Counted from the stretch's first letter, positions 7,281-15,352 are shown. The stretch is 16,421 bases of DNA from Fusobacterium_C sp036516095 (GCF_036516095.1 NZ_DATBUM010000008.1:1-16421); one strand, 5' to 3'. The notes: generated from the sequence alone by a model not told the origin. Numbers and translations are program-made.

Positions 7281-7330
7281 GTTTCTTCCTCCAATGCTCG
7301 TTTTTCGTTCTGTACATTTTTCTGATTTTT

Positions 7331-7360
7331 ATTATAACATAACATTTGAAAGTTTGTAAA
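7331..7360 (-). promoter_or_regulatory. Promoter for the glmS unit
   Basis: Read on the - strand: -35 TTTACA (complement of 7355-7360, 5 of 6 consensus), an 18-base spacer, and a perfect -10 TATAAT (complement of 7331-7336). The start would be near 7324, about 44 bases before the glmS ATG. No terminator is evident between thrB and this promoter, so some read-through from the thr unit is possible. Confidence 0.7.
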
Positions 7361-7384
7361 ATTGTATTTTATTATCTGAAAATT

Positions 7385-8275
7385 CTACTTTTTTTGATTT
7401 TTAAATTCAATTTTTGTAACTTCTGCTCCTTCACTATAAAGTCTGCAATCCATTGCCTTCCATTTTGCTCTCATTCCGCTCAAATTCAAAGTTTTAGAAA
7501 AATCTTTATCCAAGGAAATGGCAAGACAAGCAGAACCGGAGCCGCTAATCATGAATGCCAATCCCCCTTTTTGCATTACTTCCTTCTGTAAAGCTTCATA
7601 ATCAGAAATTAATGTCTTCCGATAGGGTTCATGCATCCTATCTTGAAAGAAAAGACTAAGATTATCTTCCTCTCCCTTTTGTAAAGCAAAGCATAAAAGA
7701 ACAGCTCTGGATAATGTGAACACACCATCTTGTAGAGAAATATTTTTCGGCAGTACTTTTCTGGCCTCCGAAGTTTTGACCTCAAAATCAGGAATCAAAA
7801 CACTGAACACAAACTTAGAATGAACTTCTAGTTTTTGAGTATAAATACTATTTTTATCCAATAAACTTATTACAAAACCTCCTAATAGACAAGGAGCTAC
7901 ATTATCCGGATGCCCTTCTATCTCCACACAGATTTTTAACATTTCTTGCGTGGATAACTGTAAATGATGAAGAGAATTGGCAGCAAGTACTCCTGCAACA
8001 ACGAGAGAAGAACTGGAACCAAGTCCTCTGGAAACTGGAATTTTAGTGTCGAATTTCACATATATCCCGGCCTTCTTTCCGCAACTGGCAAGGGTTTTTG
8101 TATAGGCAACTACAAAGATATTATTTTCATTTCGGAATTCTTCTTCTACATTCTCCAAAACAATATCTTCCGCCTTCTCTACATAGAAGGTATTAAATAG
8201 ATTCAGTGCCAAACCGAAAGTATCAAAGCCCGGTCCAAGATTTGCACTGGTTGCAGGAACTTTTATTCTTATCAT
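7385..8275 (-). CDS. thrB: Homoserine kinase
   Basis: GHMP-family kinase that phosphorylates homoserine to O-phosphohomoserine, the substrate of threonine synthase. The 296-residue protein starts MIRIKVPATSANLGPGFDTFG, the standard ThrB N-terminus. The GHMP ATP-binding motif PVSRGLGSSSS is at 80-90, the homoserine/phosphate-contact segment EIEGHPDNVAP at 118-128, and the C-terminal glycine-rich motif in FMISGSGSACLAI. The open frame extends 33 codons upstream, but those overlap the end of thrC and have no homology. The start is set at 8275, where ATG overlaps the thrC TGA (ATGA). An AAAGGA sequence (8289-8294) lies 13 bases upstream, rather far, so translation probably relies on coupling to thrC. 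The length is typical. Second gene of the thrC-thrB unit. Confidence 0.95.
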   Translation of the reverse strand: MIRIKVPATSANLGPGFDTFGLALNLFNTFYVEKAEDIVLENVEEEFRNENNIFVVAYTKTLASCGKKAGIYVKFDTKIPVSRGLGSSSSLVVAGVLAANSLHHLQLSTQEMLKICVEIEGHPDNVAPCLLGGFVISLLDKNSIYTQKLEVHSKFVFSVLIPDFEVKTSEARKVLPKNISLQDGVFTLSRAVLLCFALQKGEEDNLSLFFQDRMHEPYRKTLISDYEALQKEVMQKGGLAFMISGSGSACLAISLDKDFSKTLNLSGMRAKWKAMDCRLYSEGAEVTKIEFKNQKK

Positions 8276-9729
8276 ATTAATTTCGCCATCCTTTCTAAAA
8301 CCACTTGTTTTCCTTTTTCTAAGGAAATAGTCCGCTTGTGTAATATAGGGAGCTGCTCTATTTTTTTCAAACACTCCGGAATGCTTTCTCCTGTCAACTT
8401 TTCCAATGCTCTCATAGCATCAAACTCATTTTCTTTTTTTTCTCCTGTCAGTGCTTCCAAAATAGGATTGGAAAATTTATAAGGAGAAGCTGTTGATACA
8501 ATGATATTTATATTTCCATTTTCATTTTCATAATGTTTAGAAGCGTAGTAGGCAACTGCCGTATGAGTATCTATCAGGCGACCTTCTTTTACATAAGCCT
8601 CCTGAATCATTTTTTTACAATTTTCTTCATCACAGGAAACAGCCTCAAAGCTTTCTTGAATTTTTTTCAATAGTCCTCTATCCACTTGATATTTTCCCTT
8701 CACTGCTAAGTCTTTCATATATTGAGATACCTTTTTATCATCATGACTCAACAAAAAAAGCAATCTTTCCAAATTACTGGAAACTAAAATATCCATAGAA
8801 GGGGAAATGGTTTGACAAAATTCTCGATTTCTATCATAAACCCCTGTTTTTATAAAGTCCGTTAAAACACAATTTTGATTGGAAGCACAAACCAGTTTAT
8901 GAATCGGACAGCCCAGTAATTTTGCCAAATATCCCGCCAAAATATTTCCAAAATTCCCACTGGGAACCACAAAGTTTACTTTATCTTTTGAAGTTATACT
9001 TCCTTGTTTCCATAATGCAGCACAAGCTTTAAAATAATATACAATTTGAGGAAGTAGTCTTCCAATATTGATAGAATTTGCACTACTCAACTGTACCTGC
9101 TCACTCGAAATCTCTTCATAACATTTTTTTACCAATCTCTGACAATCATCAAAATTTCCTTGAACAGAAATCACTTCCGTATTTCTTCCTTCCGTTGTAT
9201 TCATTTGCCTTTCTTGAACTAAACTGACCCCCTCTTTTGGATAAAACACGGTAATAAAAATCCCCTCACTATTTTTAAATCCTTCTAAAGCGGCTTTTCC
9301 TGTATCTCCACTTGTAGCTGTCAAAATATATATCTTTTCCTTTTGAGAAATACAGGCTTTTCTTAATAAATGAGGTAATATTGTAAGAGCCAAATCTTTA
9401 AAGGCAGCTGTCGGTCCGTGATATAATTCCAATAAATAGTCTTTTCCGATTCGAGAAAGCGGAGTAATATCCGAATTTGTAAAATGAGTATCATAGGCTT
9501 TATGAATACAATCTTTTAATTCTTCTTCCGTAAAATCATCTAAAAAAACCGAAAGTATTTGATAAGCGATTTCCTGATAGGAAAGATTTAAAATCTCCTC
9601 CATATCTATTTTTCGTTCTGATATATTCGAAGGAACATACAGACCTCCGTTTGCTGCTAAACCTTTGATAATAGCTTCTTTCGAAAAAATTATTTCCTTT
9701 TGATTTCTGGTATTTACAAATAATTTCAT
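8272..9729 (-). CDS. thrC: Threonine synthase
   Basis: PLP enzyme converting O-phosphohomoserine to threonine, the last step of the pathway. At 485 residues it is the longer fungal/proteobacterial-type class, not the roughly 350-residue Bacillus type. The N-terminus KGLAANGGLYVP (22-33) is characteristic. The PLP lysine is K111 in HGPTAAFKDLAL, TATSGDTGKAA (137-147) follows, and the cofactor-phosphate loop is SGNFGN (257-262). No truncation is seen. AAGGAG (9742-9747 on the complement) lies about 12 bases from the ATG, a little long. It is the first gene of the - strand unit, divergent from hom, and it overlaps thrB by 4 bases. The - strand promoter at 9765-9793 gives a leader of only about 30 bases, with no room for a riboswitch or leader peptide. 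Confidence 0.96.
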   Translation of the reverse strand: MKLFVNTRNQKEIIFSKEAIIKGLAANGGLYVPSNISERKIDMEEILNLSYQEIAYQILSVFLDDFTEEELKDCIHKAYDTHFTNSDITPLSRIGKDYLLELYHGPTAAFKDLALTILPHLLRKACISQKEKIYILTATSGDTGKAALEGFKNSEGIFITVFYPKEGVSLVQERQMNTTEGRNTEVISVQGNFDDCQRLVKKCYEEISSEQVQLSSANSINIGRLLPQIVYYFKACAALWKQGSITSKDKVNFVVPSGNFGNILAGYLAKLLGCPIHKLVCASNQNCVLTDFIKTGVYDRNREFCQTISPSMDILVSSNLERLLFLLSHDDKKVSQYMKDLAVKGKYQVDRGLLKKIQESFEAVSCDEENCKKMIQEAYVKEGRLIDTHTAVAYYASKHYENENGNINIIVSTASPYKFSNPILEALTGEKKENEFDAMRALEKLTGESIPECLKKIEQLPILHKRTISLEKGKQVVLERMAKLI

Positions 9730-9746
9730 ATTCTATACATTTCTCC

Positions 9747-9774
9747 TTGACTTATTTTCTAAAAATGATACTAT
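9747..9774 (+). promoter_or_regulatory. Promoter for hom-lysC-asd (extended -10 type)
   Basis: TTGACT (9747-9752), a 16-base spacer, then TACTAT (9769-9774), preceded by TG one base upstream (9766-9767), the extended -10 signature. The start would be near 9781, 50 bases before the preferred hom ATG. The -10 overlaps that of the opposing thrC promoter. Confidence 0.55.
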
Positions 9775-9793
9775 ATTTTCAAACAAAATGCAA
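9765..9793 (-). promoter_or_regulatory. Probable promoter for thrC-thrB
   Basis: On the - strand: TTGCAT (complement of 9788-9793, only 3 of 6 consensus), 17 bases, then TATCAT (complement of 9765-9770, 5 of 6). The weak -35 suggests either a need for an activator or a modest promoter. It faces the hom promoter, and the two -10 boxes share bases 9769-9770. Confidence 0.45.
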
Positions 9794-9818
9794 ACTTATT
9801 TATCATGAAAAAGAAATT

Positions 9819-9824
9819 GGGGGA
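9819..9824 (+). promoter_or_regulatory. Ribosome binding site deciding the hom start
   Basis: GGGGGA lies 6 bases before the ATG at 9831 but directly abuts the in-frame ATG at 9825. The downstream ATG is therefore preferred, giving MKIALLGCG, a standard homoserine dehydrogenase start. Confidence 0.6.
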
Positions 9825-9830
9825 ATGAAA

Positions 9831-10949
9831 ATGAAGATTGCTTTATTAGGTTGCGGAGTTGTCGGAAGCGGAGTCAAAGAAATTTTAGATGCTTCCGAAC
9901 AAAATGTCAAAATTACTAAAATCTTAGTAAAAGATAAAAATGAAATCAGAGAAGCCAGAATGACGACCAATATTCAAGAAATACTAAATAGTGATGTTGA
10001 TGTCATTGTAGAATGTATTGGAGGCATTGATATTCCTTTTCAATATATCCGTCAGGCATTACAACACAAAAAACATGTAGTGAGCAGTAATAAGAAGGTA
10101 CTTGCAACTCATTACAAAGAATTGGTGAATATGGCAAAAAAAAATGGAGTCATTCTCGCTTTCGAAGCCAGTGTCGGAGGAGGAATTCCTTGGCTGGAAA
10201 ATATTCGTCATATTAAGAGAATTGACCATATTTCTACTTTCGAAGGAATTTTCAATGGCACTACAAATTATATTTTAGACAAAATGACTTCCAAAGGAGT
10301 GGATTTTCAGATAGCTTTACAAGAAGCTCAGAATCTTGGCTATGCAGAAAGTAACCCGATAGACGATATTGACGGACATGATGTAAAATATAAATGTTGT
10401 CTGACTGCCAATGTCATTTGGGATACTTCTCTTCCGCTGGAAGAAATTCTTTTCTTTGGAATTCGAAATACAAAGAAAAAAGACATTATTTATGCGACTC
10501 AAAAAAATGCTGTCTTAAAGCTGACAGGAAGAGCTGTCAAAGTGGACAAAAGAATCCAAATTTTAGTAATCCCAGCTTTCCTCTCCTCTCAAGAAAATAT
10601 GGCACATCTTCCCAAGAATTTAAACTACGGAAAAATCAAAAGTGAATATTTGGGAGAAAGTTGCTATATCGGACAAGGAGCCGGAAAATACCCAACAGCT
10701 CATGCAGTAGTTCAAGATATCCTTTCTATCTTGGAAAAAAGGAAGCTGTCTCCTGAAATTTCGAAAGAATTCTCAATCGAAAGAGATTATGTCTCTCATT
10801 TCTATATTCGAAGCCAAAGAGTCTCTTCCTTACAAAATTTTGTGTCGGACATCCTTGATGAAGAAACTGTTCTGACCAAGAACGTGAATTTACTGGAACT
10901 CTTACCTTATATTGATAAAGATACATTTATAGCGGAGATACGATTATGA
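9831..10949 (+). CDS. hom: Homoserine dehydrogenase
   Basis: NAD(P)-dependent reduction of aspartate semialdehyde to homoserine. The 372-residue protein has the Rossmann motif GCGVVGSG (7-14), SSNKKVLA (85-92), EASVGGGIP (112-120), FEGIFNGTTNYIL (137-149) and the catalytic block GYAESNPIDDIDGHDVKYK (170-188). Within that block E173, D184 and K188 match the conserved Glu/Asp/Lys set of the family. The block departs from the usual form at SNP, where most have ADP. GAGKYPTAHAVVQDI (283-297) closes the catalytic domain. The remaining 70 or so residues are shorter than the usual ACT-domain tail and lack its DxPG turn, so feedback control may be altered. The frame opens at 9747, but the upstream part is non-homologous; 9825 is an alternative start. 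First gene of hom-lysC-asd; its TGA overlaps the lysC ATG. Confidence 0.93.
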   Translation: MKIALLGCGVVGSGVKEILDASEQNVKITKILVKDKNEIREARMTTNIQEILNSDVDVIVECIGGIDIPFQYIRQALQHKKHVVSSNKKVLATHYKELVNMAKKNGVILAFEASVGGGIPWLENIRHIKRIDHISTFEGIFNGTTNYILDKMTSKGVDFQIALQEAQNLGYAESNPIDDIDGHDVKYKCCLTANVIWDTSLPLEEILFFGIRNTKKKDIIYATQKNAVLKLTGRAVKVDKRIQILVIPAFLSSQENMAHLPKNLNYGKIKSEYLGESCYIGQGAGKYPTAHAVVQDILSILEKRKLSPEISKEFSIERDYVSHFYIRSQRVSSLQNFVSDILDEETVLTKNVNLLELLPYIDKDTFIAEIRL

Positions 10950-12283
10950 TAAAAGTTGTAAAATTTGGAGGAAGTTCTGTTGCCAATGCAGAACAATTTA
11001 AAAAAGTAAAAAATATTGTAAACAGTGATACCAGTCGTCGTTTTATTGTTACCAGTGCCTGTGGAAAAACAGATCAAGAAGATCATAAAGTAACAGATTT
11101 ACTTTACCTATGTCATGCTCATATCAAATATGGGGTCCCTTTTGATAGTATTTTTGAATTGATTGAAAAAAAATATCATACTATAAAAGAGGAATTACGA
11201 CTTTCTATTGATTTGAATCGAGAAATTGACATCATTCGTAAAAGAATGGTAAAAAATGTCAACATTGATTATTTGGTTTCCAGAGGGGAATATCTGACCG
11301 GACTGTGTTTGGCAGAATATTTGGAAGCTGATTTTATTGATGCAAAAGAAGTTATTCTTTTCGATTATAATGGAAAAGTAAACTTTGAAAAAAGTAAAAA
11401 AGCCTTAGACACTCGGATAAACAATGGTAAAAAAATAGTTATTCCTGGATTTTATGGTGCTTTTCCCAACGAGAAAATTAAACTTATGTCTCGAGGAGGA
11501 AGTGATATTACAGGAGCTATCCTTGCCAATTTGGTGGATGCTGAAATTTATGAAAATTGGACTGATATTTCAGGACTTTTGATAGCAGACCCTCGTATCG
11601 TAAAAAAGCCAAAAAGAATCCACTATATTACCTATAACGAATTGAGAGAGCTCAGCTACATGGGTGCCAATGTGTTACATGATGAAACAATTTTCCCTGT
11701 AAAAGAAAAAAATATTCCTATCAATATCCGAAATACCAATGAACCTGAAAATGAAGGAACCTTAATTATGGATAATTGTCATGAACAGGATAAGATAAAA
11801 GCTCCTGATTTTTTAACAGGAATTGCCGGGAAAAAGGATTTTTCCGTCATTACCTGTACAAAAGCTCATTTATCAAGTGAAATAGGAATTCTAAGAAAAA
11901 CTCTACAGGTTTTTGAAGATTTCAATATCAGCATCGAAAGTGTTCCGGCAGGCATTGATACTTTCAATATCATTGTACAAACACAGGACATTGAAAAAAA
12001 TTACTATGATATTATAGGACGTTTAAAAGAAGAACTACATTTTGAAAATATTTCTATCATAGACAACCTATCCCTCGTTGCTGTTGTGGGAAGAGGAATG
12101 AGTAAAAAGCCGGGAATGTCTGGAAAATTGTTTGCAGAACTGGGACTTCATGGCATTAACATCAAAACAATCAATCAAGGAATTGATGAAATCAATATTA
12201 TTATTGGAATTGACAACCATGATTTTGAAAAAACAATCAATTGTATTTATGATAAATTTATAAGAAAAGGAGAGGAAATATGA
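10946..12283 (+). CDS. lysC: Aspartate kinase (monofunctional)
   Basis: Phosphorylates aspartate to 4-aspartyl phosphate, the entry step to threonine, methionine and lysine/diaminopimelate. At 445 residues it is a monofunctional enzyme of the LysC/AK-III size, not a fusion with homoserine dehydrogenase. Motifs: KFGGSS (6-11) for ATP/aspartate, SRGEYLTG (112-119), SRGGSDITG (182-190) and NWTDISG (204-210). Two C-terminal ACT domains follow (about 298-362 and 375-440), where lysine or threonine normally exerts feedback. The second contains GINIKTINQGIDEINI, with aspartate where many homologues have serine. GGAG (10934-10937) lies 8 bases before an ATG that overlaps the hom stop (ATGA). Its place between hom and asd and opposite thrCB suggests it serves mainly threonine synthesis. 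The symbol follows family usage; the true effector is unknown. Confidence 0.95.
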   Translation: MIKVVKFGGSSVANAEQFKKVKNIVNSDTSRRFIVTSACGKTDQEDHKVTDLLYLCHAHIKYGVPFDSIFELIEKKYHTIKEELRLSIDLNREIDIIRKRMVKNVNIDYLVSRGEYLTGLCLAEYLEADFIDAKEVILFDYNGKVNFEKSKKALDTRINNGKKIVIPGFYGAFPNEKIKLMSRGGSDITGAILANLVDAEIYENWTDISGLLIADPRIVKKPKRIHYITYNELRELSYMGANVLHDETIFPVKEKNIPINIRNTNEPENEGTLIMDNCHEQDKIKAPDFLTGIAGKKDFSVITCTKAHLSSEIGILRKTLQVFEDFNISIESVPAGIDTFNIIVQTQDIEKNYYDIIGRLKEELHFENISIIDNLSLVAVVGRGMSKKPGMSGKLFAELGLHGINIKTINQGIDEINIIIGIDNHDFEKTINCIYDKFIRKGEEI

Positions 12284-13248
12284 AAATTGCAATTTTAGGA
12301 GCAACAGGAGCTGTTGGACAGCAAATGATGAAGTGTCTTATAGAACAAGAAATTCCCGTCACTACCTTGAAATTACTGGCAAGTGCAAAAAGTGCCGGAA
12401 AAAAATATAGCTTCCAAGGAACAGAAATTTATGTGGAAGAGGCAAAAGAAGATTCTTTTGAAGGAATGGACATCGTTCTGGGAGCAGTAGAGAGTGATAT
12501 GTCAAAAAAATTTGCTCCTTTTATCCAAAAAGCGGGAGCAGTTTTTATTGATAACAGCAGTGCCTTTCGATTGGATGAAAAGGTTCCTTTAGTTGTTCCA
12601 GAAATCAATGGGGAAGATGTAAAATATCATCATGGAATTATTGCAAATCCAAATTGTTCTACCATCATTGCTCTAATGTCAATTTATGCCGTAGATAAGT
12701 TATCAAAAATCACGGATATGATTGCCAGTACCTATCAAGCGGTCTCCGGAGCGGGAAACAATGGAATTTACGAGTTAGAAGAACAAATACAGACTCTTCT
12801 GGAAGAGAAACCAATTACTCCTAAAGTATTTTCTCACCAAATTGCTTACAATTGTATTCCTAAAATTGGTAACACTCTGGAAAACGGTTTTACTACAGAA
12901 GAAATGAAAATGCAAGATGAAGGACGAAAAATTTTACATAATCCGAATTTAAAAATAAGCTGTACCTGCATCCGAGTTCCTGTGATGAGAAGCCACAGCA
13001 TTTCTTTGAGCTTTCGAACAGAAAAAAAATTATCCATCGAAGAAGTCATAAATGCTATCCAAAACAGCAAAGGGGTTCGTTTGGTAGAGCTTCCTATGCC
13101 ACTTACAACCGGTGATCAGGATATTGTAGAAGTCGGTAGAATCCGTCAAGATGAAGTAATGGACGGATATGCCCTTTGGTGCTGTGGAGATCAGATTCGA
13201 AAAGGAGCTGCTACCAATGCAGTCCAAATTATAAAATATCTTTTCTAA
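12280..13248 (+). CDS. asd: Aspartate-semialdehyde dehydrogenase
   Basis: NADPH-dependent reduction of aspartyl phosphate to aspartate semialdehyde, linking LysC to Hom. The 322-residue protein has the Rossmann motif ILGATGAVGQ (5-14), the active-site NPNCSTI with C126, TYQAVSGAG (151-159, Q153), and RVPVMRSHS (232-240) with the likely catalytic H239. GDQIRKGAATNAVQI (303-317) is the conserved C-terminal cofactor/phosphate region. The length is slightly under the 330-370 usual for the family, but no motif is missing. AAGGAG (12267-12272) lies 7 bases before the ATG, which overlaps the lysC TGA as ATGA. It is the last gene of the + strand unit and is followed by a clear terminator about 40 bases on. 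Confidence 0.96.
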   Translation: MKIAILGATGAVGQQMMKCLIEQEIPVTTLKLLASAKSAGKKYSFQGTEIYVEEAKEDSFEGMDIVLGAVESDMSKKFAPFIQKAGAVFIDNSSAFRLDEKVPLVVPEINGEDVKYHHGIIANPNCSTIIALMSIYAVDKLSKITDMIASTYQAVSGAGNNGIYELEEQIQTLLEEKPITPKVFSHQIAYNCIPKIGNTLENGFTTEEMKMQDEGRKILHNPNLKISCTCIRVPVMRSHSISLSFRTEKKLSIEEVINAIQNSKGVRLVELPMPLTTGDQDIVEVGRIRQDEVMDGYALWCCGDQIRKGAATNAVQIIKYLF

Positions 13249-13286
13249 GATTACATTTTTGAAAAGAAAAATAATGGTTCTTTGTC

Positions 13287-13327
13287 AAATGGTGTTGATG
13301 GAAATAATCTCTTTCAACACCATTTTT
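13287..13327 (+). terminator. Terminator of hom-lysC-asd
   Basis: AAATGGTGTTGA (13287-13298) pairs perfectly with TCAACACCATTT (13314-13325) around a 15-base loop, and the right arm runs into TTTTT. It lies 38 bases after the asd stop. Between here and the next terminator (13328-13419) I see no gene or signal. Confidence 0.9.
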
Positions 13328-13419
13328 CATAATGATTTCTTTATTTTTCTTCTCCAATTTCATCCAATTTTTTTGATATTCTTTTAAAATTTCCTTTCAT
13401 TTTCCTTCAATAGAAAGAC

Positions 13420-13455
13420 AAAAAAATGCGATTCAAAATTCCTCTTGAATCGCAT
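13420..13455 (-). terminator. Terminator of the bcd-etfB-etfA operon
   Basis: Read on the - strand, ATGCGATTCAA pairs with TTGAATCGCAT (13445-13455 with 13426-13436), an 11-bp perfect stem with an 8-base loop, followed by a run of T. It lies about 20 bases past the etfA stop. The + strand side has no T run, so it works in one direction only. Confidence 0.92.
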
Positions 13456-13475
13456 CGTTTGAAACATCCATTTTT

Positions 13476-14486
13476 TTATTTTGTTGCTTTGAATTTTTTG
13501 ATTTCTTCTGTCAATAAAGGAAGAACTTTATGAACATCTCCTACAATTCCTAAATCTGCTACAGAGAAAATCGGTGCATATCTATCTTTGTTGATTGCAA
13601 TAATAAATTCTGATTCTTCCATACCTGCAACGTGTTGGATTGCTCCAGAAATTCCACATGCAAAATAGATAGAAGGTCTAACAGTTTTTCCTGTTTGCCC
13701 TACTTGTCTGTCATGACTGATATTTCCTGCATCTACTTGTGCTCTTGATGCAGATACTACTCCACCAATTTCAGCAGCTAAATCTTCTAATTCTTGGAAG
13801 TTAGATTTATGTCCTACTCCTCTTCCTCCAGATACTAGGATTTTAGCTTCAGAAATATCTACTTTATTTCCTTCTTCTTTTACAACTTCTAATACTTCTA
13901 CTTTTACTTTAGAAAGGTCCAAAGTTACCGGATAATCAACAACTTCCCCTTTTCTTGCAGTATCTTTAGGCATTTTCTTCATAACCCCTGGTCTAACAGT
14001 TGACATTTGAGGTCTGTGATCTGGACATACGATAGTTGCCATCAAGTTTCCTCCAAATGCAGGTCTTGTCATCCATAAAGATTTATCTTCTGCAATTTCC
14101 AATTTTGTACAGTCAGCAGTTAATCCTGTTACCATTCTTGAAGATACTCTTGGTGCTAAATCTCTTCCAATGGTAGTTGCTCCAAATAATACGATTTCAG
14201 GTTTTTTATTATCAATCACTGATTTAAATACTTGTGCATATTTTTCAGTATCATACACTTTATACTCAGGTCCTTCCACTACGTATACAACGTCAGCTCC
14301 GTATTGAACCAATTCATCAGCAAGACCTTTTACATTTTCTCCAATCAATACAGCCGATACAGTTTTTGTATCAATACTTTCAGCCAATTCTCTTGCTTTT
14401 CCTAATAATTCAAGAGCAACATTTTGAATTTTTCCATCTCTTTGTTCTGCGAATACTAGTATTCCTTTATAATCACTTAAATTCAT
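13476..14486 (-). CDS. etfA: Electron transfer flavoprotein, alpha subunit
   Basis: Large subunit of the FAD-containing ETF that carries electrons to or from acyl-CoA dehydrogenase. Complete at 336 residues. The N-terminal domain (about 1-195) has the GATTIGRDLAPR segment (102-113). The C-terminal FAD domain has SGGRGVG (219-225), SRAQVDAG (247-254), DRQVGQTGKTVRP (259-271) and the ETF-alpha signature ACGISGAIQHVAGM (276-289), with NKDRYAPIF (299-307) near the end. All flavin-binding elements are intact. AAGGAG (14495-14500) lies 8 bases before the ATG, and it starts 31 bases after etfB. In butyrate-forming anaerobes this pair with Bcd can couple crotonyl-CoA reduction by NADH to ferredoxin reduction (flavin bifurcation). 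That function is inferred from context here. Confidence 0.97.
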   Translation of the reverse strand: MNLSDYKGILVFAEQRDGKIQNVALELLGKARELAESIDTKTVSAVLIGENVKGLADELVQYGADVVYVVEGPEYKVYDTEKYAQVFKSVIDNKKPEIVLFGATTIGRDLAPRVSSRMVTGLTADCTKLEIAEDKSLWMTRPAFGGNLMATIVCPDHRPQMSTVRPGVMKKMPKDTARKGEVVDYPVTLDLSKVKVEVLEVVKEEGNKVDISEAKILVSGGRGVGHKSNFQELEDLAAEIGGVVSASRAQVDAGNISHDRQVGQTGKTVRPSIYFACGISGAIQHVAGMEESEFIIAINKDRYAPIFSVADLGIVGDVHKVLPLLTEEIKKFKATK

Positions 14487-14517
14487 TTTCTTATCTCCTT
14501 TTTCTGAGTTTATCTTA

Positions 14518-15315
14518 TTAGATTACGAATTTTTCTTTTAATTTGTCAAGAATCAATTGAACAGCATCTTTAGTATCTACTTCATGCAATTCTCCGGCAG
14601 CTTTTGCTCCTTTTGTAAATGACTTCTTAACTTTTGTAGGTGATCCAGCCAATCCAACAATTTTTTCATCGATATCGATGTCAGCAAATCCCCAAGTAGT
14701 AATCGGTTTATCAAATGCTTCTACAATTCCTTTCACTCTCATATATCTTGGTTGGTTAGCTTCTGAAAGAACTGTTACCAATGCAGGTGTTTGAACTTTC
14801 AATAAATAGTATCCGTCTTCTACAACTCTTTTGATTGTTAAAGATTTATCTGCTTCATCATATTTCATTTCCTTTACATAAGAAACTTGTGGAAGTCCTA
14901 AATGTTCTGCAATTTGTGGTCCTACTTGTGCAGTATCTCCATCGATTGCTTGTCTTCCGGCAATAATTAAATCGCATCCGTCTTCTGCTGCAATTTTCTT
15001 TAAAGCGGCAGCAATTGTGTTGGAAGTTGCTAGAGTATCCGCCCCTCCAAATTTTCTATCTGTAATTAAGATTGCATTATCAACACCCATTGCATAAGCT
15101 TCTCGCAAGATAGCTTCTGCTTGAGGAGGTCCCATAGTTACGACAGTAACTTTTGCTCCATATAAGTCTTTTAATTTTAACGCTTCTTCTAATCCAGCTT
15201 TATCATCTGGGTTCATAATACTAGGCACTCCATCTCTGATAAGAGTCCCTTTTACTGGATCTAGTTTAATTTCTGTTGTATCTGGAACTTGTTTTATACA
15301 AACGACTATTTTCAT
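14518..15315 (-). CDS. etfB: Electron transfer flavoprotein, beta subunit
   Basis: Small ETF subunit, 265 residues, complete. It starts MKIVVCIKQVPDTTEIKLDP, typical of the anaerobe-type beta subunit. Nucleotide-binding elements: NPDDKAGLEEAL (35-46), VTMGPP (59-64), DRKFGGADTLATS (86-98) and AGRQAIDGDTAQVGPQ (119-134). The ETF-beta signature lies in LSEANQPRYMRVKGI (183-197). In bifurcating ETFs this subunit binds the FAD that accepts electrons from NADH, and the DGDTAQVGPQ region is conserved in that group, consistent with but not proof of bifurcation. GGAGG (15325-15329) lies 9 bases before the ATG. It sits between bcd (37-base gap) and etfA (31-base gap) with no internal promoter evident, so the three are one operon. 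Confidence 0.97.
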   Translation of the reverse strand: MKIVVCIKQVPDTTEIKLDPVKGTLIRDGVPSIMNPDDKAGLEEALKLKDLYGAKVTVVTMGPPQAEAILREAYAMGVDNAILITDRKFGGADTLATSNTIAAALKKIAAEDGCDLIIAGRQAIDGDTAQVGPQIAEHLGLPQVSYVKEMKYDEADKSLTIKRVVEDGYYLLKVQTPALVTVLSEANQPRYMRVKGIVEAFDKPITTWGFADIDIDEKIVGLAGSPTKVKKSFTKGAKAAGELHEVDTKDAVQLILDKLKEKFVI

Positions 15316-15352
15316 CTTTCATATCCTCCAATTTTACTATGATTTGATTTTA

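Noticed and set aside
7281..7384. glmS ribozyme/riboswitch
   Set aside because: The leader from the predicted start is about 45 bases and has none of the ribozyme core.
8276..8374. 33-codon N-terminal extension of thrB
   Set aside because: It overlaps thrC, has no homoserine kinase sequence, and the family start MIRIKVPATSANLG coincides with the ATGA overlap.
9788..9808. Six-codon leader peptide (MQTYLS) in the hom leader, as in thr attenuation
   Set aside because: It has only one threonine codon, no ribosome site, and no terminator hairpin follows it.
9747..9830. N-terminal extension of hom from the TTG at 9747
   Set aside because: It covers both promoters and encodes no conserved sequence; the NAD-binding motif starts right after 9831.
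13328..13419. Possible small gene or RNA between the two terminators
   Set aside because: It is T-rich sequence with no promoter, open frame with ribosome site, or stable structure that I can see.
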